Origin: Glebionis coronaria
Taxonomy: Eukaryota; Streptophyta; Magnoliopsida; Asterales; Asteraceae
DNA: 64,000 nucleotides
Reading direction: 5' to 3'
Assembly (NCBI GenBank): GCA_025667525.1
Contig: CM046882.1
Location: 25,323,394-25,387,393 of the forward strand
The notes under the pieces are model-generated. The model was not told the DNA's origin. It did not search any database and saw only the letters and a list, made by a program, of their open reading frames with translations. Positions 1 to 12,170 of this stretch are shown in pieces. Position numbers and translations under genes: made by a program. Positions within the stretch are counted from its first letter, which is position 1. The number at the start of each line of letters is the position of its first letter.

Positions 1-1
1 G

Positions 2-355
2 AGTTCTATGGGTATGACCCAAGGGAACATACAGTGGTTGTTGGATGAGGTTGCTTACCTTTGTTACTAGCTAGCTTCACTAGAGGGTCACTCGTACGAG
101 ACCCAGGCTGCCATCCTCACGCAGGAGGAGACTTTCCGGACTTTCATAGACCTGGCAGATCTTCGCCATCAGGGAGTCATTGCAGAGACGGATCATCTAC
201 GGAGTGCCGATACTGCACGTCATCACCATTTGCTCGAGACCATGAGATTCTCCCGAGAGACCAAGAGAGTGATGATTCACATGCAGGATGATCGTGCACC
301 CACACCACCAGCTGGACCACCCGCACCTGCAGACAACTATACTAGTGTAGGCTAG
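2..355 (+). pseudogene. 5' ORF remnant upstream of gag
   Basis: One frame (bases 2-355, ending in TAG at 353-355) is open except for a TAG near 68-70. It reads as a polar, helix-prone stretch (for example LADLRHQGVIAETDHLRSAD) and ends in a proline-rich tail (APTPPAGPPAPADNY). It lies directly before gag and may be the end of an extra N-terminal ORF of the element, or of an interrupted host sequence. I recognise no domain. The shorter ORFs in the other frames here have no support. Confidence 0.4.
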
Positions 356-744
356 ATTCCTTTGTACATCATGGAAAGCATTGAGTTGCATCTCAGCTCG
401 CATGATTTAGGTCTTTTGTACTTGTATTTTCATTTCCGTTGTATCCGTATCGTAACACCTAACCCTAGTAGGTAGGTTATCTTTTGTTGTACTACAAACA
501 TATGTACCACTATCTCAGACAGGATTGTTGTATCTCTGTCTTAGATTGGTTGTATTTGTATCATATTGATGTTTACCAGTACTGACATATTATCACTTAC
601 TTGTTTGTTTGAATTTTATATTATTGTGAACTCTTGACAGGTTATCCAATTTGTTGTGAATTCTATGCATATCCATTTTCATGCAGCTTAATATAATACT
701 TCTACTGACCAGCTAATAAATCTCATCTTTGTGTATAATAGAAA
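356..744 (+). other. Leader between the 5' ORF remnant and gag
   Basis: AT-rich non-coding stretch. I find no tRNA primer-binding site of the TGGTATCAGAGC kind and no terminal LTR sequence here, so the 5' LTR and PBS must be further left. The gag ATG at 745 follows an A-rich context (GAAAATGGC). Confidence 0.4.
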
Positions 745-1887
745 ATGGCACAAAGAGTCACTCGGCAGAATACCGACGCTGCTCCCTCAGCGACTATTTC
801 AGAAGCACAACTTAGAGTGCTTATCGGTCAAGGCATTGCTGATGCCCTAGCCGCCAGGGAAACACACCCCAGCGGAAACCAGGGCGACAGTCAAAACTCG
901 AATGCCAGAGATCGAACTGCCAGAGGATGTACCTATCCTGACTTCCTGAAATGCAAGCCTAGTTACTTCAAGGGCAAGGAAGGGGTAGTAGGACTCATGC
1001 AATGGTTCGAAAGGACCGAGACAGTGTTCCACATTAGTGATTGCATCAGAGAAAACAAGGTGAAATTTGCCACCTGTACTCTCTTGGAACATGCTCTCAC
1101 CTGGTGGAACTCTCTAGTTGCTACCCTCGGGCATGATGAAGCCTATGGGATGACCTGGAATGCATTTAAGGAAAGACTTACCACGAAATACTATCCTCGT
1201 GGTGAAATCAAGAAACTAGAGATTGACTTGTGGAACCTCAAATGCTCAAATCATGACACCACATCTTACAATCAGAGGTTTCAGGAGCTGACTTTGATGT
1301 ATACTCGGATGTTCCCTGACGTGAAGGACAAAATAGAAAAGTACGTTATTGGACTTCCTGATTCTGTTCATGACAGTGTACTCGCATCCCGACCCACTAC
1401 GGTCGAGGGTGCCATAGAATTTGCCACGGAGCTGATGAACAAACGGGGACGTGATCATGTGCTTAGGCAGTCTGAGTACAAGAGAAAAGTTGAGGAGAAC
1501 TACCGCAGTCATCAACAGGCCCAGCCACCAAAGAGACAAAACTTGGGTCAGATCTGTAGTGCTGTTTCCTCAGCACCACCACCATATGCAGGCAACAAGC
1601 CAAAGTGCTCCAAGTGCAATTTCCATCATTTCTATACTGTTGAATGCCGAAGACTCGGACAGGGCAACTCCTATGCTCCAGCCATCAGGAACAACTCCAG
1701 TATAAACTACAGGCCCCATAATGGCAACAGTCAGAACTTCCACGGAAATGGACAGCAGGGAAACCACCAACACACTGGTAGCGGTAGCATGGCTCGTAGG
1801 GAAGTTCGTTGCTATGGTTGCGGGGAAATCGGGCACATCCAGCCTGATTGCCTAAAGCGAGCAGTTAGGAGCGAGAACAGAGGATGA
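745..1887 (+). CDS. gag: Ty3/gypsy Gag (capsid and zinc knuckle)
   Basis: A 380-residue Gag that should assemble the cytoplasmic virus-like particle and bind element RNA. Residues ~60-240 form the retrotransposon gag capsid domain, with the typical WWNSL and YYPRGEIKKLE stretches (residues ~119 and ~148). A CCHC zinc knuckle, CYGCGEIGHIQPDC, lies at residues ~356-369, preceded by a Gln/Asn/Gly-rich linker. A second Cys/His cluster (CSKCNFHHFYTVEC) lies at ~290. The ATG at 745 starts a natural protein (MAQRVTRQ). The frame closes with TGA at 1885-1887, and the protease continues downstream in the same frame, so this TGA probably interrupts an original gag-pol ORF. Gag itself is otherwise intact. 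Confidence 0.85.
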   Translation: MAQRVTRQNTDAAPSATISEAQLRVLIGQGIADALAARETHPSGNQGDSQNSNARDRTARGCTYPDFLKCKPSYFKGKEGVVGLMQWFERTETVFHISDCIRENKVKFATCTLLEHALTWWNSLVATLGHDEAYGMTWNAFKERLTTKYYPRGEIKKLEIDLWNLKCSNHDTTSYNQRFQELTLMYTRMFPDVKDKIEKYVIGLPDSVHDSVLASRPTTVEGAIEFATELMNKRGRDHVLRQSEYKRKVEENYRSHQQAQPPKRQNLGQICSAVSSAPPPYAGNKPKCSKCNFHHFYTVECRRLGQGNSYAPAIRNNSSINYRPHNGNSQNFHGNGQQGNHQHTGSGSMARREVRCYGCGEIGHIQPDCLKRAVRSENRG

Positions 1888-2409
1888 GCACCGTCTAGAG
1901 TCTATGTGATAGGAGACACTAAGACCAACCCCGACTCCAATGTGGTTACGGGTACGTTCCTTCTAAACAATCGCTATGCAACTATTTTATTTGATACAGG
2001 AGCCGATAGGAGTTTCATATCCACAAAACTTAGTAGCTTACTAGACATCACACCTACACCGTTAGATGACTGTTACAGAGTCGAGTTAGAAGACGGTAAA
2101 ATCATTAAAACTAACACTTTTTAAAGAGGTTTTACCTTAAATCTTCTAAATCATCCATTCGACATTCATTTGATACCTGTAACTTTGGGTAGTTTCGACG
2201 TCATCATTGGTATCGACTGGTTAGCCAAATATCACGCAACCATTGTGTGCGACAAAAAGCTAGTCCGTATACCATGGGGAAAAGAAGATCTAATTGTCCG
2301 AGGAGAAGGAAATTCAGATAGAGCTGACACCAGACTGAGTGTTATCTCATGCACTAAAGTCCAGAAGTATATACTAAAAGGATGCCCTATCTTTTTAGCA
2401 CATATTTAA
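1888..2409 (+). pseudogene. Ty3/gypsy aspartic protease
   Basis: Retropepsin that would cleave the polyprotein. The active-site motif is LFDTGADRSFIS (bases ~1990-2025), and the conserved second half includes GSFDVIIGIDWLAKYHA (~2188-2240). Both parts are in the same frame as gag, but a TAA at 2122-2124 splits them. The frame is lost near 2400, just before the RT linker, which continues in another frame from ~2382. The catalytic Asp-Thr-Gly is intact. Confidence 0.8.
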
Positions 2410-3856
2410 AAAACGACAAAGAAGAGGATCCAGAGAAGAAACAAATCAAGGACGTACCAATTGTCCATGATTATCCCGAAGTTTTCCCGGACGACTTACC
2501 TGGTTTGCCTCCGACTCGTCAAGTGGAATTTCAAATCGACTTGATACCAGGAGCTGCACCTGTAGCTAAAGCACCATACCGATTAGCACCAACCAAGATG
2601 AAAGAACTCACTGAACAACTTCAAGAACTGTCAGAAAAAGGTTTTATTAGACCCAGTTCCTCACCTTGGGGAGCTCTAGTACTTTTTGTCAAAAAGAAAG
2701 ACGGATCTTTCCGAATGTGTATCAATTACAGAGAACTAAATAAGTTAACTGTGAATAATCGTTACCCACTACCACGAATCGACGACCTATTTGATCAGTT
2801 ACAATCAAGTGTACACTCTAAGATCGACCTACGATCGGGGTATCACTAGTTAAGGGTCAGAGAAGAAGACATACCGAAAACAGCTCTCAGAACTCGTTAC
2901 GGTCATTATGAATTTCAAGTCATGCCATTTGGACTGACCAACGCTCCAACCATATTCATGGACCTCATGAATCGAGTATGCAGACCCTATCTGGATAAGT
3001 TCGTGATCGTGTTTATCGACGACATACTCATCTATTCCAAGAATGAGCAAGAGCACGGAGTACATCTTGCTCAAGTGCTAAACTTACTTAAGGAAGAGAA
3101 GCTGTACGCAAAATTCTCAAAGTGTGATTTTTGGATTCCTAAAGTGCATTTCCTCGATCATGTGATCGATGACAAGGGAATTCAAGTGGACCCGCGAAAG
3201 TCGAATCCGTGAAGGATTGGGCATCACCCACTTCACCAAAAGAGATTCGCCAATTCTTAGGTCTTGCCGGTTACTACCAGAGATTTATAGAAGGATTTTC
3301 TAAGATAGCTAAATCTATGATGAAGCTTACTAAGAAAGGCATAAAATTCGATTGGGGAGAAAAAGAAGAGGTTGCATTCCAAACCATTAAGCAGAAATTG
3401 TGTAGTGCACCCATTTTAGCCCTACCAGAAGGCAACAAAGACTTTGTTGTCTACTGTGACGCCTCACACAAAGGCTTAGGAGCTGTATTGATGCAGAGAC
3501 AGAAAGTTATTGCATATGCTTTAAGACAATTGAAGAAGCGCGAGCAGAATTACTCTACTAACGATCTAGAGCTTGGATCTGTAGTTTTTTCCTTGAAAAT
3601 TTGGAGACACTACCTGTATGGAACCAAGTGCACCGTGCATACTGATCACAAGAGTTTGCAACATATCCTAGACCAGAAGGAGCTGAACATGAGGCAACGT
3701 CGTTGGATAGATTTGCTCAGTGACTACGACTACGGCATCAAATACCACCCAGGTAAAGCCAACGTAGTGGCAGATGCACTAAGTCGAAAAGGAACTGATC
3801 ATCCCATGAGAGTTCGAGCCCTAGTTATGACCATTAGCTTGGATCTACCCAAGTAG
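2382..3856 (+). pseudogene. Ty3/gypsy reverse transcriptase and RNase H
   Basis: RT begins after the linker with the conserved [20 protein letters not shown] and continues through [19 protein letters not shown] and [14 protein letters not shown] at 2847-2849 replaces the usual Gln codon after GYH. The same frame resumes through [19 protein letters not shown] and the catalytic FIDDILIYS (~3010-3040). A frameshift at ~3210 joins to LGLAGYYQRFIEGFSK and the RNase H domain with FVVYCDASHKGLGAVLMQ (~3440-3495), ending KANVVADALSRKG. Catalytic Asp residues are present. One nonsense codon and one frameshift make it non-functional as one protein. Confidence 0.85.
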
Positions 3857-4810
3857 ATATTAGAGGCTTAACTCTAAGCATAGAAGCCTGAAAACATCGG
3901 AAAGGAAGACATAGGAGGAATGCTTAGGACTGACCTGAGTAAGGAGAAGTTGGAAGCCAGAGCAGACATAACGTTATGTTTACATGGAATAAGTTGGCTA
4001 CCATGTTACAGAGACTTGAGAAACGTGATCATGCATGAATCTCATAAGTCCAAGTACTCCATACATCACGGATCTGAAAAGATGTATCAGGACGTGAAGA
4101 GGTTATATTGGTGGCCGAACATGAAAGCAGACATTGCCACATACGTGAAGAAATGTCTGACTTGTGCCAGAGTAAAGACAGAACATCAGAGGCCATCCGG
4201 TTTGTTAGTCCTACCTGAAATACCAAAATGGAAATGGGACAACATCACCATGGACTTCATTACCAAACTTCCTACTTCATCTCACCGTTACGATACAATT
4301 TGGGTAATCGTTGATCGACTCACAAAATCAGCTCATTTTCTGCCCATCAGAGAAAATGACTCTCTGGACAAGTTAGCCAAGTTGTACCTGAAGTAAATCG
4401 TGTCTAGACATGGTATACTAGTATTAATCATTGGTGATCGAGATGGTAGATTTACGTCAAACTTTTGGAAAGCCTTCCAACGAAGTTTAGGAACAAACTT
4501 GGACATGGGCACCACATATCATCCGCAGACTGACGGTCAGAGTGAACGAACAATCCAAACCCTAGAAGACATGCTAAGAGCACGCGTGATCAACTTTGGG
4601 AAAGGATGGGTCGAACATATACCATTAGTTGAATTCTCCTACAACAACAGCTACCATGCCAGTATCAAAGCAGCACCATTTGAGGCCCTCTATGGCCGCA
4701 AGTGTAGATCACCCACATGCTGGGCAGAGGTGGGGGAATTTCAACTGACTGGACCCGAACTAATCCAAGAGACGACTGAGAAGATCACTCTCATCAAACA
4801 ACGAATTTAG
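3857..4810 (+). pseudogene. Ty3/gypsy integrase
   Basis: Integrase joins element DNA to the host chromosome. The zinc-binding HHCC domain reads [20 protein letters not shown] then [11 protein letters not shown] (~4032-4190). The catalytic core starts [13 protein letters not shown] (first Asp, ~4250), has its second Asp in GDRDGRF (~4434-4452) and the Glu in [16 protein letters not shown] (~4530-4575). An in-frame TAA at ~4394-4396 splits the core, and another stop lies at ~3854-3856 before the zinc domain. All parts from 3209 to 4810 share one frame. Confidence 0.82.
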
Positions 4811-5291
4811 GCTGCCCAGGATACACAGAAGAGTTATGTAGACAGGAAACGTAAAACCTATGGAGTTTGCAGTAGGTGACGATGTTATGCTATAAGTATC
4901 ACCTTGGAAGGGCGTTGTATGATTTGGGAAACATGGGAAACTAAATCCACGTTACGTAGGACCTTTCAAGGTGATTGCCATAATCGGTGAAGTCGCTTAT
5001 CGTCTAGAGTTACCCCAGCAGTTGAGCCGGGTACACTCTACATTCCACGTCTCAAACCTGAAGAAATGCTACGCGGATGAGCCGCTAGCCATGTCATTAG
5101 AGGGAGTCCACTTTGATGACAAACTTCAATTCATAGAAGAACCGGTGGAAGTCATGGAGATCGTAGTCAAGAAGCTAAAGTGAAGCCAAATCCCGTTAGT
5201 TAAGATACGATGGAACTCCAGGAAAGGTCCTGAGTTCACCTGGGAACGCGAAGACTCATTTAGAGCTAAGTACCCACATCTGTTCACCTGA
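4811..5291 (+). pseudogene. Integrase C-terminal and chromodomain-like tail
   Basis: After a frameshift the sequence continues as [26 protein letters not shown] (~4986-5075), the GPY/F-type end of gypsy integrases, then [18 protein letters not shown] (~5128-5180), which resembles the start of a chromodomain. The last part, after another frame break, reads KIRWNSRKGPEFTWERED (~5202-5255), a conserved ending of such polyproteins, and stops near 5289-5291. Chromodomains direct some gypsy elements to heterochromatin; here the domain is broken. Confidence 0.65.
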
Positions 5292-5732
5292 GCAGTAATG
5301 TCACCTTAAGCTTTGAGGACAAAGCTAAAATAATGGGTTAATGCTGTAAAACCTGTAAATTTCAGGTTTTGACTATGTTATCATTGTACACGTCACCTCA
5401 TGATATCTGTATATATATTACCACCTTTGCATGAAATCTTTTGAATAATCATATGCATCATACATGAGCATACATTATTTGAATCATCAGAACATGGAAA
5501 CAATTAATCACATAGCATACATTATGATTTTGAGTATTTAATCATAAGGACACAACCACATTTGTATGACTACATTATATGAGCATGCGGGACAGTAAAC
5601 AATCACTTCTTTTGGGCATTTAAATCACCTGAACTTATAATCATAAGCATTCATCATATTTATTTATAAAAATCCAAACTCATGATCACGATTAATAACA
5701 TTTACTTAAGAATTATTTTAAAGCTTTAAAAT

Positions 5733-5764
5733 ATATATTTATATATATATATATATATATATAT
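5733..5764. repeat. (AT)n dinucleotide run
   Basis: Roughly 30 bases of alternating A and T inside the gypsy 3' LTR. Confidence 0.85.
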
Positions 5765-7024
5765 TTTCCTCACATCATGAATAACATTACGTTACGACAT
5801 AAACTGTTTTTATTATTAAACATTACCTTTAACCACTCTAACTTATTTAAACTAAGTTGTCATACATTTTAATAAAGTAAATTATTTTCTCATTTAAATA
5901 TGACCATACTTTCACCAAGGATCCCAAACATAACCAAAATCAACCTAGACTTAAACTTACTCACACAATACTATACCTACACTCCTAGTAACTATACTTA
6001 GACATAAGATTTAAACATAAAACTACCTTAGACTCACTTATTAGCCGAATGTATGCAATATACATAACATTACATACCAAAAACCTTTACCAGTTACACT
6101 TTTGACTTTCTAGACTTTGTACAACACATCTCATTAAACCATACACTATTTAAACACTCCCTTTTCCCTTGAGTAAGCCAATACCGCCGGTTACAAGTTC
6201 AAAACCAAGACACCATGTACAAATTTTGCATTAACAAGATGTACTAGTTATATCAAAACTTAGGATATGCTTGTAATGGAAACAAGACACCTAGCACTCC
6301 CACTCTTGCCCTAGACGTGTAATAGAACAAACCACACATCCATTTTGCTTGTACAAACTTTCCATTTATGACTAACACTATGCAAGTCACATTGTGTCCC
6401 CTTGGTTTGTTAAAAATGCGACGACACAAGGCCTTAGGGGTCAAGTGTACATGTTGCAAGTCATTAAACCTTGTACTTACTTAGTACACATCAAAATTCA
6501 CCATATCTAACTTACCCTCTCTCTTGGCATGTATATACCCCGAACCACACCCCTCAATCTCACATTTATATATTTAGCAAACTTTTGAACTTCACTTATC
6601 ACTCACACATCCCACATTCGGATATCCTCTCGACAAGACGCCTAGACAAAGATCAAGCATTTACTTCTACTCATTCATGGTTTTCTCAAACATTTAGTGC
6701 AAGTATACAAGATATTTCTAGCATTCAAGTCAAGTCTAAGACCTCCTTAAGTCACATGTAAGAAAAGCCGACGCCTAGAATCCCTAATCTCTAGTCATTA
6801 CCATGTTTTTTCTAAGAACAAGTAAGTATGAGACCTTTCTAAACTTTTCCTTACTCATTTCACTTGTCATGCATGTGGAAGCTATCAAAATGAGTTAAGA
6901 TTACATGCATACGTATAAAACTCTTAGACAAGCTCTTAACAACATATAATCCCACGGCTTATATGATGTCCATGGACAATCTTGCTTCAAAACACTAAGG
7001 ATTAGTAAGTACATGCGTAAAGAA

Positions 7025-7480
7025 CATAGTATAAGCCCTAGGTAGTTAACCTAGTCATAAAAGCCTATAAAATGTAATATAAGCCGAAACATATAAGCTT
7101 ATATAAGCCCATGAACCATATGAGCATAGACCTATTTAAGCTAGTCATTAAAGCCCTAAAACCTAATATAAGCCGAGACCTAGAAACTTATATAAGCCAT
7201 GACATTGAAACCCTAAAACCTAATATAAGCCGAGACCTAAAACTTATATAAGCTAACTCACTGAAACCCTAAAATCTATATAAGCCGAGACCTAAAACCT
7301 TATATGAGCCAAGTCATTGAAACTCTAAAAATCTATATAAGCCGAGAATTAGAAACATATAAACTAGCTCATCTAAGCCCTAAGAATAATAAATAAGCCA
7401 AGTCATATAAGCTCACTTATAAGCCTAAATAATAAGCCCATAACTTATTTATAAGCCTAGTAATATTTAGATATAAGCCC
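7025..7480 (+). repeat. Degenerate ~60-bp tandem repeat in the LTR
   Basis: Successive copies of a unit with the words CCCTAAAACCTA, ATATAAGCCGAGACCTA and AACTTATATAAGCC. At least five decayed copies can be aligned by eye, and the region fades into AAGCCCAATAAG-type fragments. Confidence 0.6.
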
Positions 7481-7759
7481 AATAAGTAAATTATAATTAC
7501 TAGCCCACTTAGTAAATTTATTAAGTAAATTAAATAAGCCCATTAGGCCCATGTAATTCAAGCCGAGACCCTATTGGGCCAACCAAGCCCAAATCTTGTT
7601 TGTGGAAACTTTTCGTGCCCTTATTGCCAATTGGTGAAATTTAGGGTCGATTTTATAACTTAATAAAACATGTGTGTGTGCTTTCGTGACTTTATAGAAG
7701 TTCAAGGGCCGAATGTATCATTTCCAAAAGTATAGGGTGCGTTTGTTTTAAACTGAGAG

Positions 7760-8110
7760 CTAAACAAAAACCACAAGGACTAATTGTGCCAATATTGAAA
7801 CTTATTATAAGCCCTAGTTTCCTTTTTAAATATTTCGAGACCTCAAAGGTCACTATTGCCACTTTTGGAAACTTATTACAAACCCTAGCCTAATATTTAA
7901 ATATTTCGAGACCTTAAGGACCAAAAGTGTCACTTTGGGAAACTTATTACAAGCCCTAACTATTAGTTTTGGATAATTCGAGACTTCAAGGACCATTAGT
8001 GACATTTTGAAAACTTAAAACAAACCCTAACCCTTATTTAATTATTTCCGAGACATAGGGGGGGTGTTTGGTCATTTCCCCAAAGTTTTATAAGCCCTAG
8101 GGGCGCTTTT
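7760..8110 (+). repeat. Degenerate ~70-80-bp repeat in the LTR
   Basis: Four to five decayed copies share TTTCGAGACCT, AAGGACCA or AAGGTCACTA, TTTTGGAAACTTATTA and AAGCCCTA. They are probably an old local amplification within the LTR. Confidence 0.55.
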
Positions 8111-9373
8111 GAAAATAAATAAAACGGACAAGGACTAACGACGCAATGTACTTAACGAACGAAACCTTAAAGGTTATTTTTGGTAAATTGTTATACTAAC
8201 AAGGACTCAAGTGTAATTTTAAGTTAATTAAAAACATTAACAAATTATTTTATTGATAAATTAACTTGGCCATTTGGATAATTAAATAAATTACTAAGTT
8301 TATTCACGAAACCTTATAAACTGACAAATCACGTTAACCATATTTTTGAAGCCTTAAGAAAATTAAATAGTATTTTATTTTCTTACAATAAATTAAATGA
8401 TATAAAAATATTTATATTTAATTTACTACCCCCTTATTACTAGATAATTTATATATATTTTTAGAAACTAAAAACATATATATTTACAACTCACTATAAG
8501 TGAAAACACTTAAACGGTCGTAATAGCTTATTAATTCGTGATCATGCATTTTCATCCGTACATTCATCATGCATTGTTACTTTTGCATTTACTAAGGCAC
8601 TTAAAATTACTTAGGTAATTTCTCCAGTTCGTGATCATACAGTGCCAGTTTATTCAGTGACATTATCCCCACATCATTACCACTAAGGTGAGTTCATGGC
8701 CCCATCTTTACTATTTTATAACTGGGGGAGAAAACATACAAAAACTATTTATATTTAAATATGCAAACACGCACTGATGACAACAACGATTTATTGCCTA
8801 TTGTTTGTCCCATACCCGTGGACTGTAGTAGTTAATAGTGTAGCGCGAAATGTATGAATAGATCTATTCGGGTATTGACAACACCCGACTTGCGTGACTT
8901 GCTATCACGAAATGCTTAGGCCAAGCAACAGGTTTATTTCATTGGCGGACTGAGGGAACAACATCAGGATAGACCCAAATGGGCGTACTGAGCATCATTT
9001 GTCTAGCTTCTATTACATGGCAGTAGGAACTACTATAGTATTGGGCTGCGATTGTCCTACTATGATCGTGATGTTTGGCATATTAGTAATTTATTTATTT
9101 AATTAAACCTATGAATTCACCAACTTCGTGTTGACCCCCACATTTTACTCTATGTTTTCTCAGGAAAATAAAGCAGGTTCATGCATCGGATTCCAGCATT
9201 TTAGGGAGTATCATGTTACCATCGGGCTGGGATAATTACTTCAGTTTTATAATAAATGTGGTTTTAGAAACAAGATACTAAGTGTGTACAATTAATTCAT
9301 GTAATATGTTTTAAATGACTATTATGATCATTGCTGTATATATTGTGTACTATCGATCCACCCAAGTACTATT

Positions 9374-11815
9374 TCACTGCATTTGACCATCAGGGGGTGT
9401 TACAGTGAGGCCCTCCATTACCACTTCAATAAGTACTTCATGATCCTTATCCTCCAAACCAAAAGAGGGCAGCGGACATACACTCATTACTTTCATGGTT
9501 GCGGTGAGCTTGGCGTCGACCTTCAGATCGTAAAAAGGCACCTCTGATAGTTCTTGGTTCAGTAACTTCTCCTTGTGTGCAGTCGCCAAACCTCTTGGAG
9601 TACCCTCATTGATGGCGGCTATGACAGACTTAGAGAAGGAGGCTCGCAAGGTGGGGTCTTCCAAAGCAACCATTACGGCTAGGCGCAGACCATGGCGCAC
9701 TAGCCACCACTTCTCGACTATCTCCTTCATTAAGCGAGGGTACAACTCCTCATCCAGTTCGATACTCAGTCTCTTCAATTGGCAGCTGAGACCGCTTACA
9801 TCTTCCTTTACCCTCGCACCTAGAGCATCAACATCAGCAACAAACCTATCCTACCCCTCCTCAAAGGCCCCCATAGCAGCAATGTTGGAGGCCTTTATCT
9901 GGCGAAGCTGGGCGCGCTCTTCATCCAGGGCGACAGATAACCTGTTCCTTTCTTGAGTTAAGGAATGGAGGAGGGCGGCATCTTTTCTTCCTCTCTTGGC
10001 TTCTTGGTCTATCTTTTCTTGCATATCGCCGAGAGCGGAGGATTTTTCTTTAGTAACATGCCTTAACTTTTCCTCTATCGTATGGAGTTTGGCAGACAAC
10101 CCCATGTATCTCTTCTTGAGGTGCGATGTCAGCGTCACCTGCTGTGCTGCCAGATAACTTGCCTCATCGGCCAGGACAGAGTCACTCATCCCTTCAAGCA
10201 CTACCTTTCGGCCAGGGGCACGATTTTGTCTAAAAAGCTTGCGCAGTCAAATGCACTTGTGAGGTCGGATGATGCAGGGAGCTCCCAGTCAGGGGCGAAG
10301 GTAGGATCCTGGGCGAACGCATCCCCTCCCGCTGATGAAGCCTCTTTGTGAGGGGAGGGTATCGTCTTGACTTTTGCAGACGATTTTTCTTGTTCGTCGC
10401 TGCTGTATAAGAGTAATGGTTAGACGGACGTTTAAAGTATAATCACATGGAGATGCAGTGAAGAATGTATAGTTTACGCTACCATATAGGAGAAAAATGG
10501 TTACCTCAGATTGATGGTGGCGGGAGGAGTGTGTGGAGGGGTCTTGGCAAGGTTCTCATCAAATTCTTCCTCTATAGTGCGCACCCCTGTCCAGGAGGGA
10601 CCATCCCTGGTGCATGCGAATTTGTGTGGGGATGATGGGGGGCTTCTGCGTCTTTTTCCTAAGGAGATAATGTCCCCTTCCTCAAACTCAGCCATGGTTT
10701 TTTCGGCATCTCTGGTGTACTCATCTGAAGACAGTGAGGAGCTGAGAAATGGTGGTGGTTGTTGTTGTACGGGTGGTTGCTGTTTTAACTGTTGCATTGG
10801 TGGAGATGACGATGGTTGGTCACCGCCAGTGCCTTCGCTCCCTTGGGCGATCAACGACTCCTCAATCTCTAAGTCCATGGTATTCTTCTGCGCACGATCA
10901 CAGAGCAATTCTTCATTTTCCTGTTGAGGGCGAGTCAACACCAGCAAATTTTCAGGAAACGCACCACGGACAAGGTCAATAACATCCATAACTGCGAAAG
11001 GAAGCAAACATAATAAAGGGAAACATATTTTAGTCTTCTAATATGTGATGGTACTTATAGAACGTTATGATGAAGGCGGGAAGGACCACTAACCCTGGCC
11101 ACTCTCTCCGCGGAAGGCTATTACCATGTGCTCGCCACAGATGACCGCGCGGCTTAGGCCAAGAGTGACTAACACACTCTCTGGATAGGGTTGCACAGGA
11201 ATGCGGTTGTTTTTTAGAGTCTCCGCATCTGCGGTGTTGTAAGAGTCGGGGCCAGGTGGGGGGTCCTTCATCACGGTGTTAGGGGTCAAGAATGGAAAGT
11301 AGAAGGGAAAGGCAGCGTCATCGACCAAGAAGAATCTGTCGGTCCAATTCCTTAAGGAATCTATCTTTCCATCAAAACATTGCATACCACCCTTTCGCTT
11401 AGCAAAAGACACCTAACCATTGGCTAAATTCCGTTGGTAGAATACGCCGAAGAGATCTACTCTGGGTTCTATGTCTAGGGTGCGGCAGTTTATTTCGAAA
11501 TTCGAAGTTTTCGCTGCCCCTATGCAATGTAGTTGGGAGACATGGGTCTCGTAGTGCATTAATACGCTCAGAAGAAAGCGCGACATAGGTATATGCTAGT
11601 TTGCGAAATCGAAGTAACGGGTGTACAACCCTATCTTCCCTGCAGGGAACTGACTTATATTATGTTGTGGGTTGGGGACTTCTGGGTGCAGGTAGTTGGG
11701 TATGTAGAACTCAGAAGTAAATTGATCTAGCTGCTCAATGGTCAAGATTGACATGATGTCGGTTAGCTATTTCACCATGGTGCCGTGGATACAAAATGGT
11801 GGTCGCACGGATTAC
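9374..11815 (-). pseudogene. Transposase_28-like (putative gypsy-type) antisense ORF, three exons
   Basis: Minus-strand gene resembling plant proteins labelled 'putative gypsy type transposon domain' (PF04195). Exon 1 (~11755-11094) opens MSILTIEQLDQFTSEFYIP, then has PAGKIGLYTRYFDFAN and WTDRFFLVDDAAFPF. Intron 10992-11093 has GTTAGT and TTTCGCAG ends. Exon 2 (10991-10505) is Gln/Pro/Ser-rich and acidic with a basic GKRRRSPPSSPHK patch. Intron ~10403-10504 follows. Exon 3 is a coiled-coil region (QERNRLSVALDEERAQLRQI) and an alpha-helical C-terminus. Nonsense codons lie after FDFAN, at NG-stop-VSFAKRK (~11413) and after GAFEEG (~9856), and a frameshift is near 10203. The last residues (from ~9404 to 9374) are read from the inserted gypsy LTR. 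The function of the family is unknown. Confidence 0.75.
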
Positions 11816-12170
11816 CTTAATAAGAGATCTGGTGATGATGGTAAATGATGGAGGCGTTAATGGTGGTTTGAAGGTTTGTAGATGGTAAACAGTCAAAAGG
11901 AGGCGTAATGGGTTTATATAGGCTTCCTAAGTTTTACTGTTCATGGTCAAATGTGTGCCACATGTCCCCCACTTGCTAGATCTAACGGTAGAATATGAAG
12001 GGGTAACTATGACGTGGCAAGCACTTTTCCCGAGTACCAAGGAGTTTAGGTGAAAGGGGGGATGTTTTTCTTCTTGGCGGGAATGTTTAAAATCTGATTT
12101 TATACTTGGACTATGTGATTGTTTAGGTTTGATTATAGTCTAGTAGCCGCGGGTTGGACCTGCGACCACT
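11816..12170. other. Gap between antisense ORF and polypurine tract
   Basis: About 350 bases. On the minus strand this is the upstream region of the Transposase_28-like gene, and GGTTTATATAGGC near 11910 contains a possible TATATA. I see no coding sequence. Confidence 0.35.

Larger units (their letters stand above)
1..9404 (+). mobile_element. Ty3/gypsy LTR retrotransposon, decayed, 5' LTR outside window
   Basis: A plus-strand element with gag, protease, RT, RNase H, integrase, a chromodomain-like tail, a polypurine stretch near 5315-5335 and a long 3' LTR ending in GTGTTACA at 9404. Domain order PR-RT-RH-IN is that of Ty3/gypsy. The C-terminal chromodomain-like piece and the very long LTR suggest a chromovirus of the Tekay/Del type, but I cannot fix the lineage without a tree. 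The coding region has several in-frame stops and at least three frameshifts, so it is dead. The 5' LTR must lie left of base 1. The right edge falls inside an antisense Transposase_28-like gene, so this element inserted there. Confidence 0.85.
5342..9404 (+). mobile_element. 3' LTR (~4.06 kb) of the gypsy element
   Basis: Starts TGCTGTAAAACC just after the purine-rich stretch TTTGAGGACAAAG (~5314-5326) and ends GGGGTGTTACA at 9404, so it has TG...CA ends. It is AT-rich and holds no ORF that I believe; the small ORFs at 6253-6761 are chance. It contains an (AT)n run and two families of degenerate internal repeats, listed separately. The right boundary is supported by the antisense gene resuming directly after it. 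The exact left edge is uncertain by a few bases because the partner LTR is not in the window. Confidence 0.7.

Noticed and set aside
6253..6761. Two short ORFs in the 3' LTR of the gypsy element
   Set aside because: No domain or codon pattern, and they lie in AT-rich LTR sequence.
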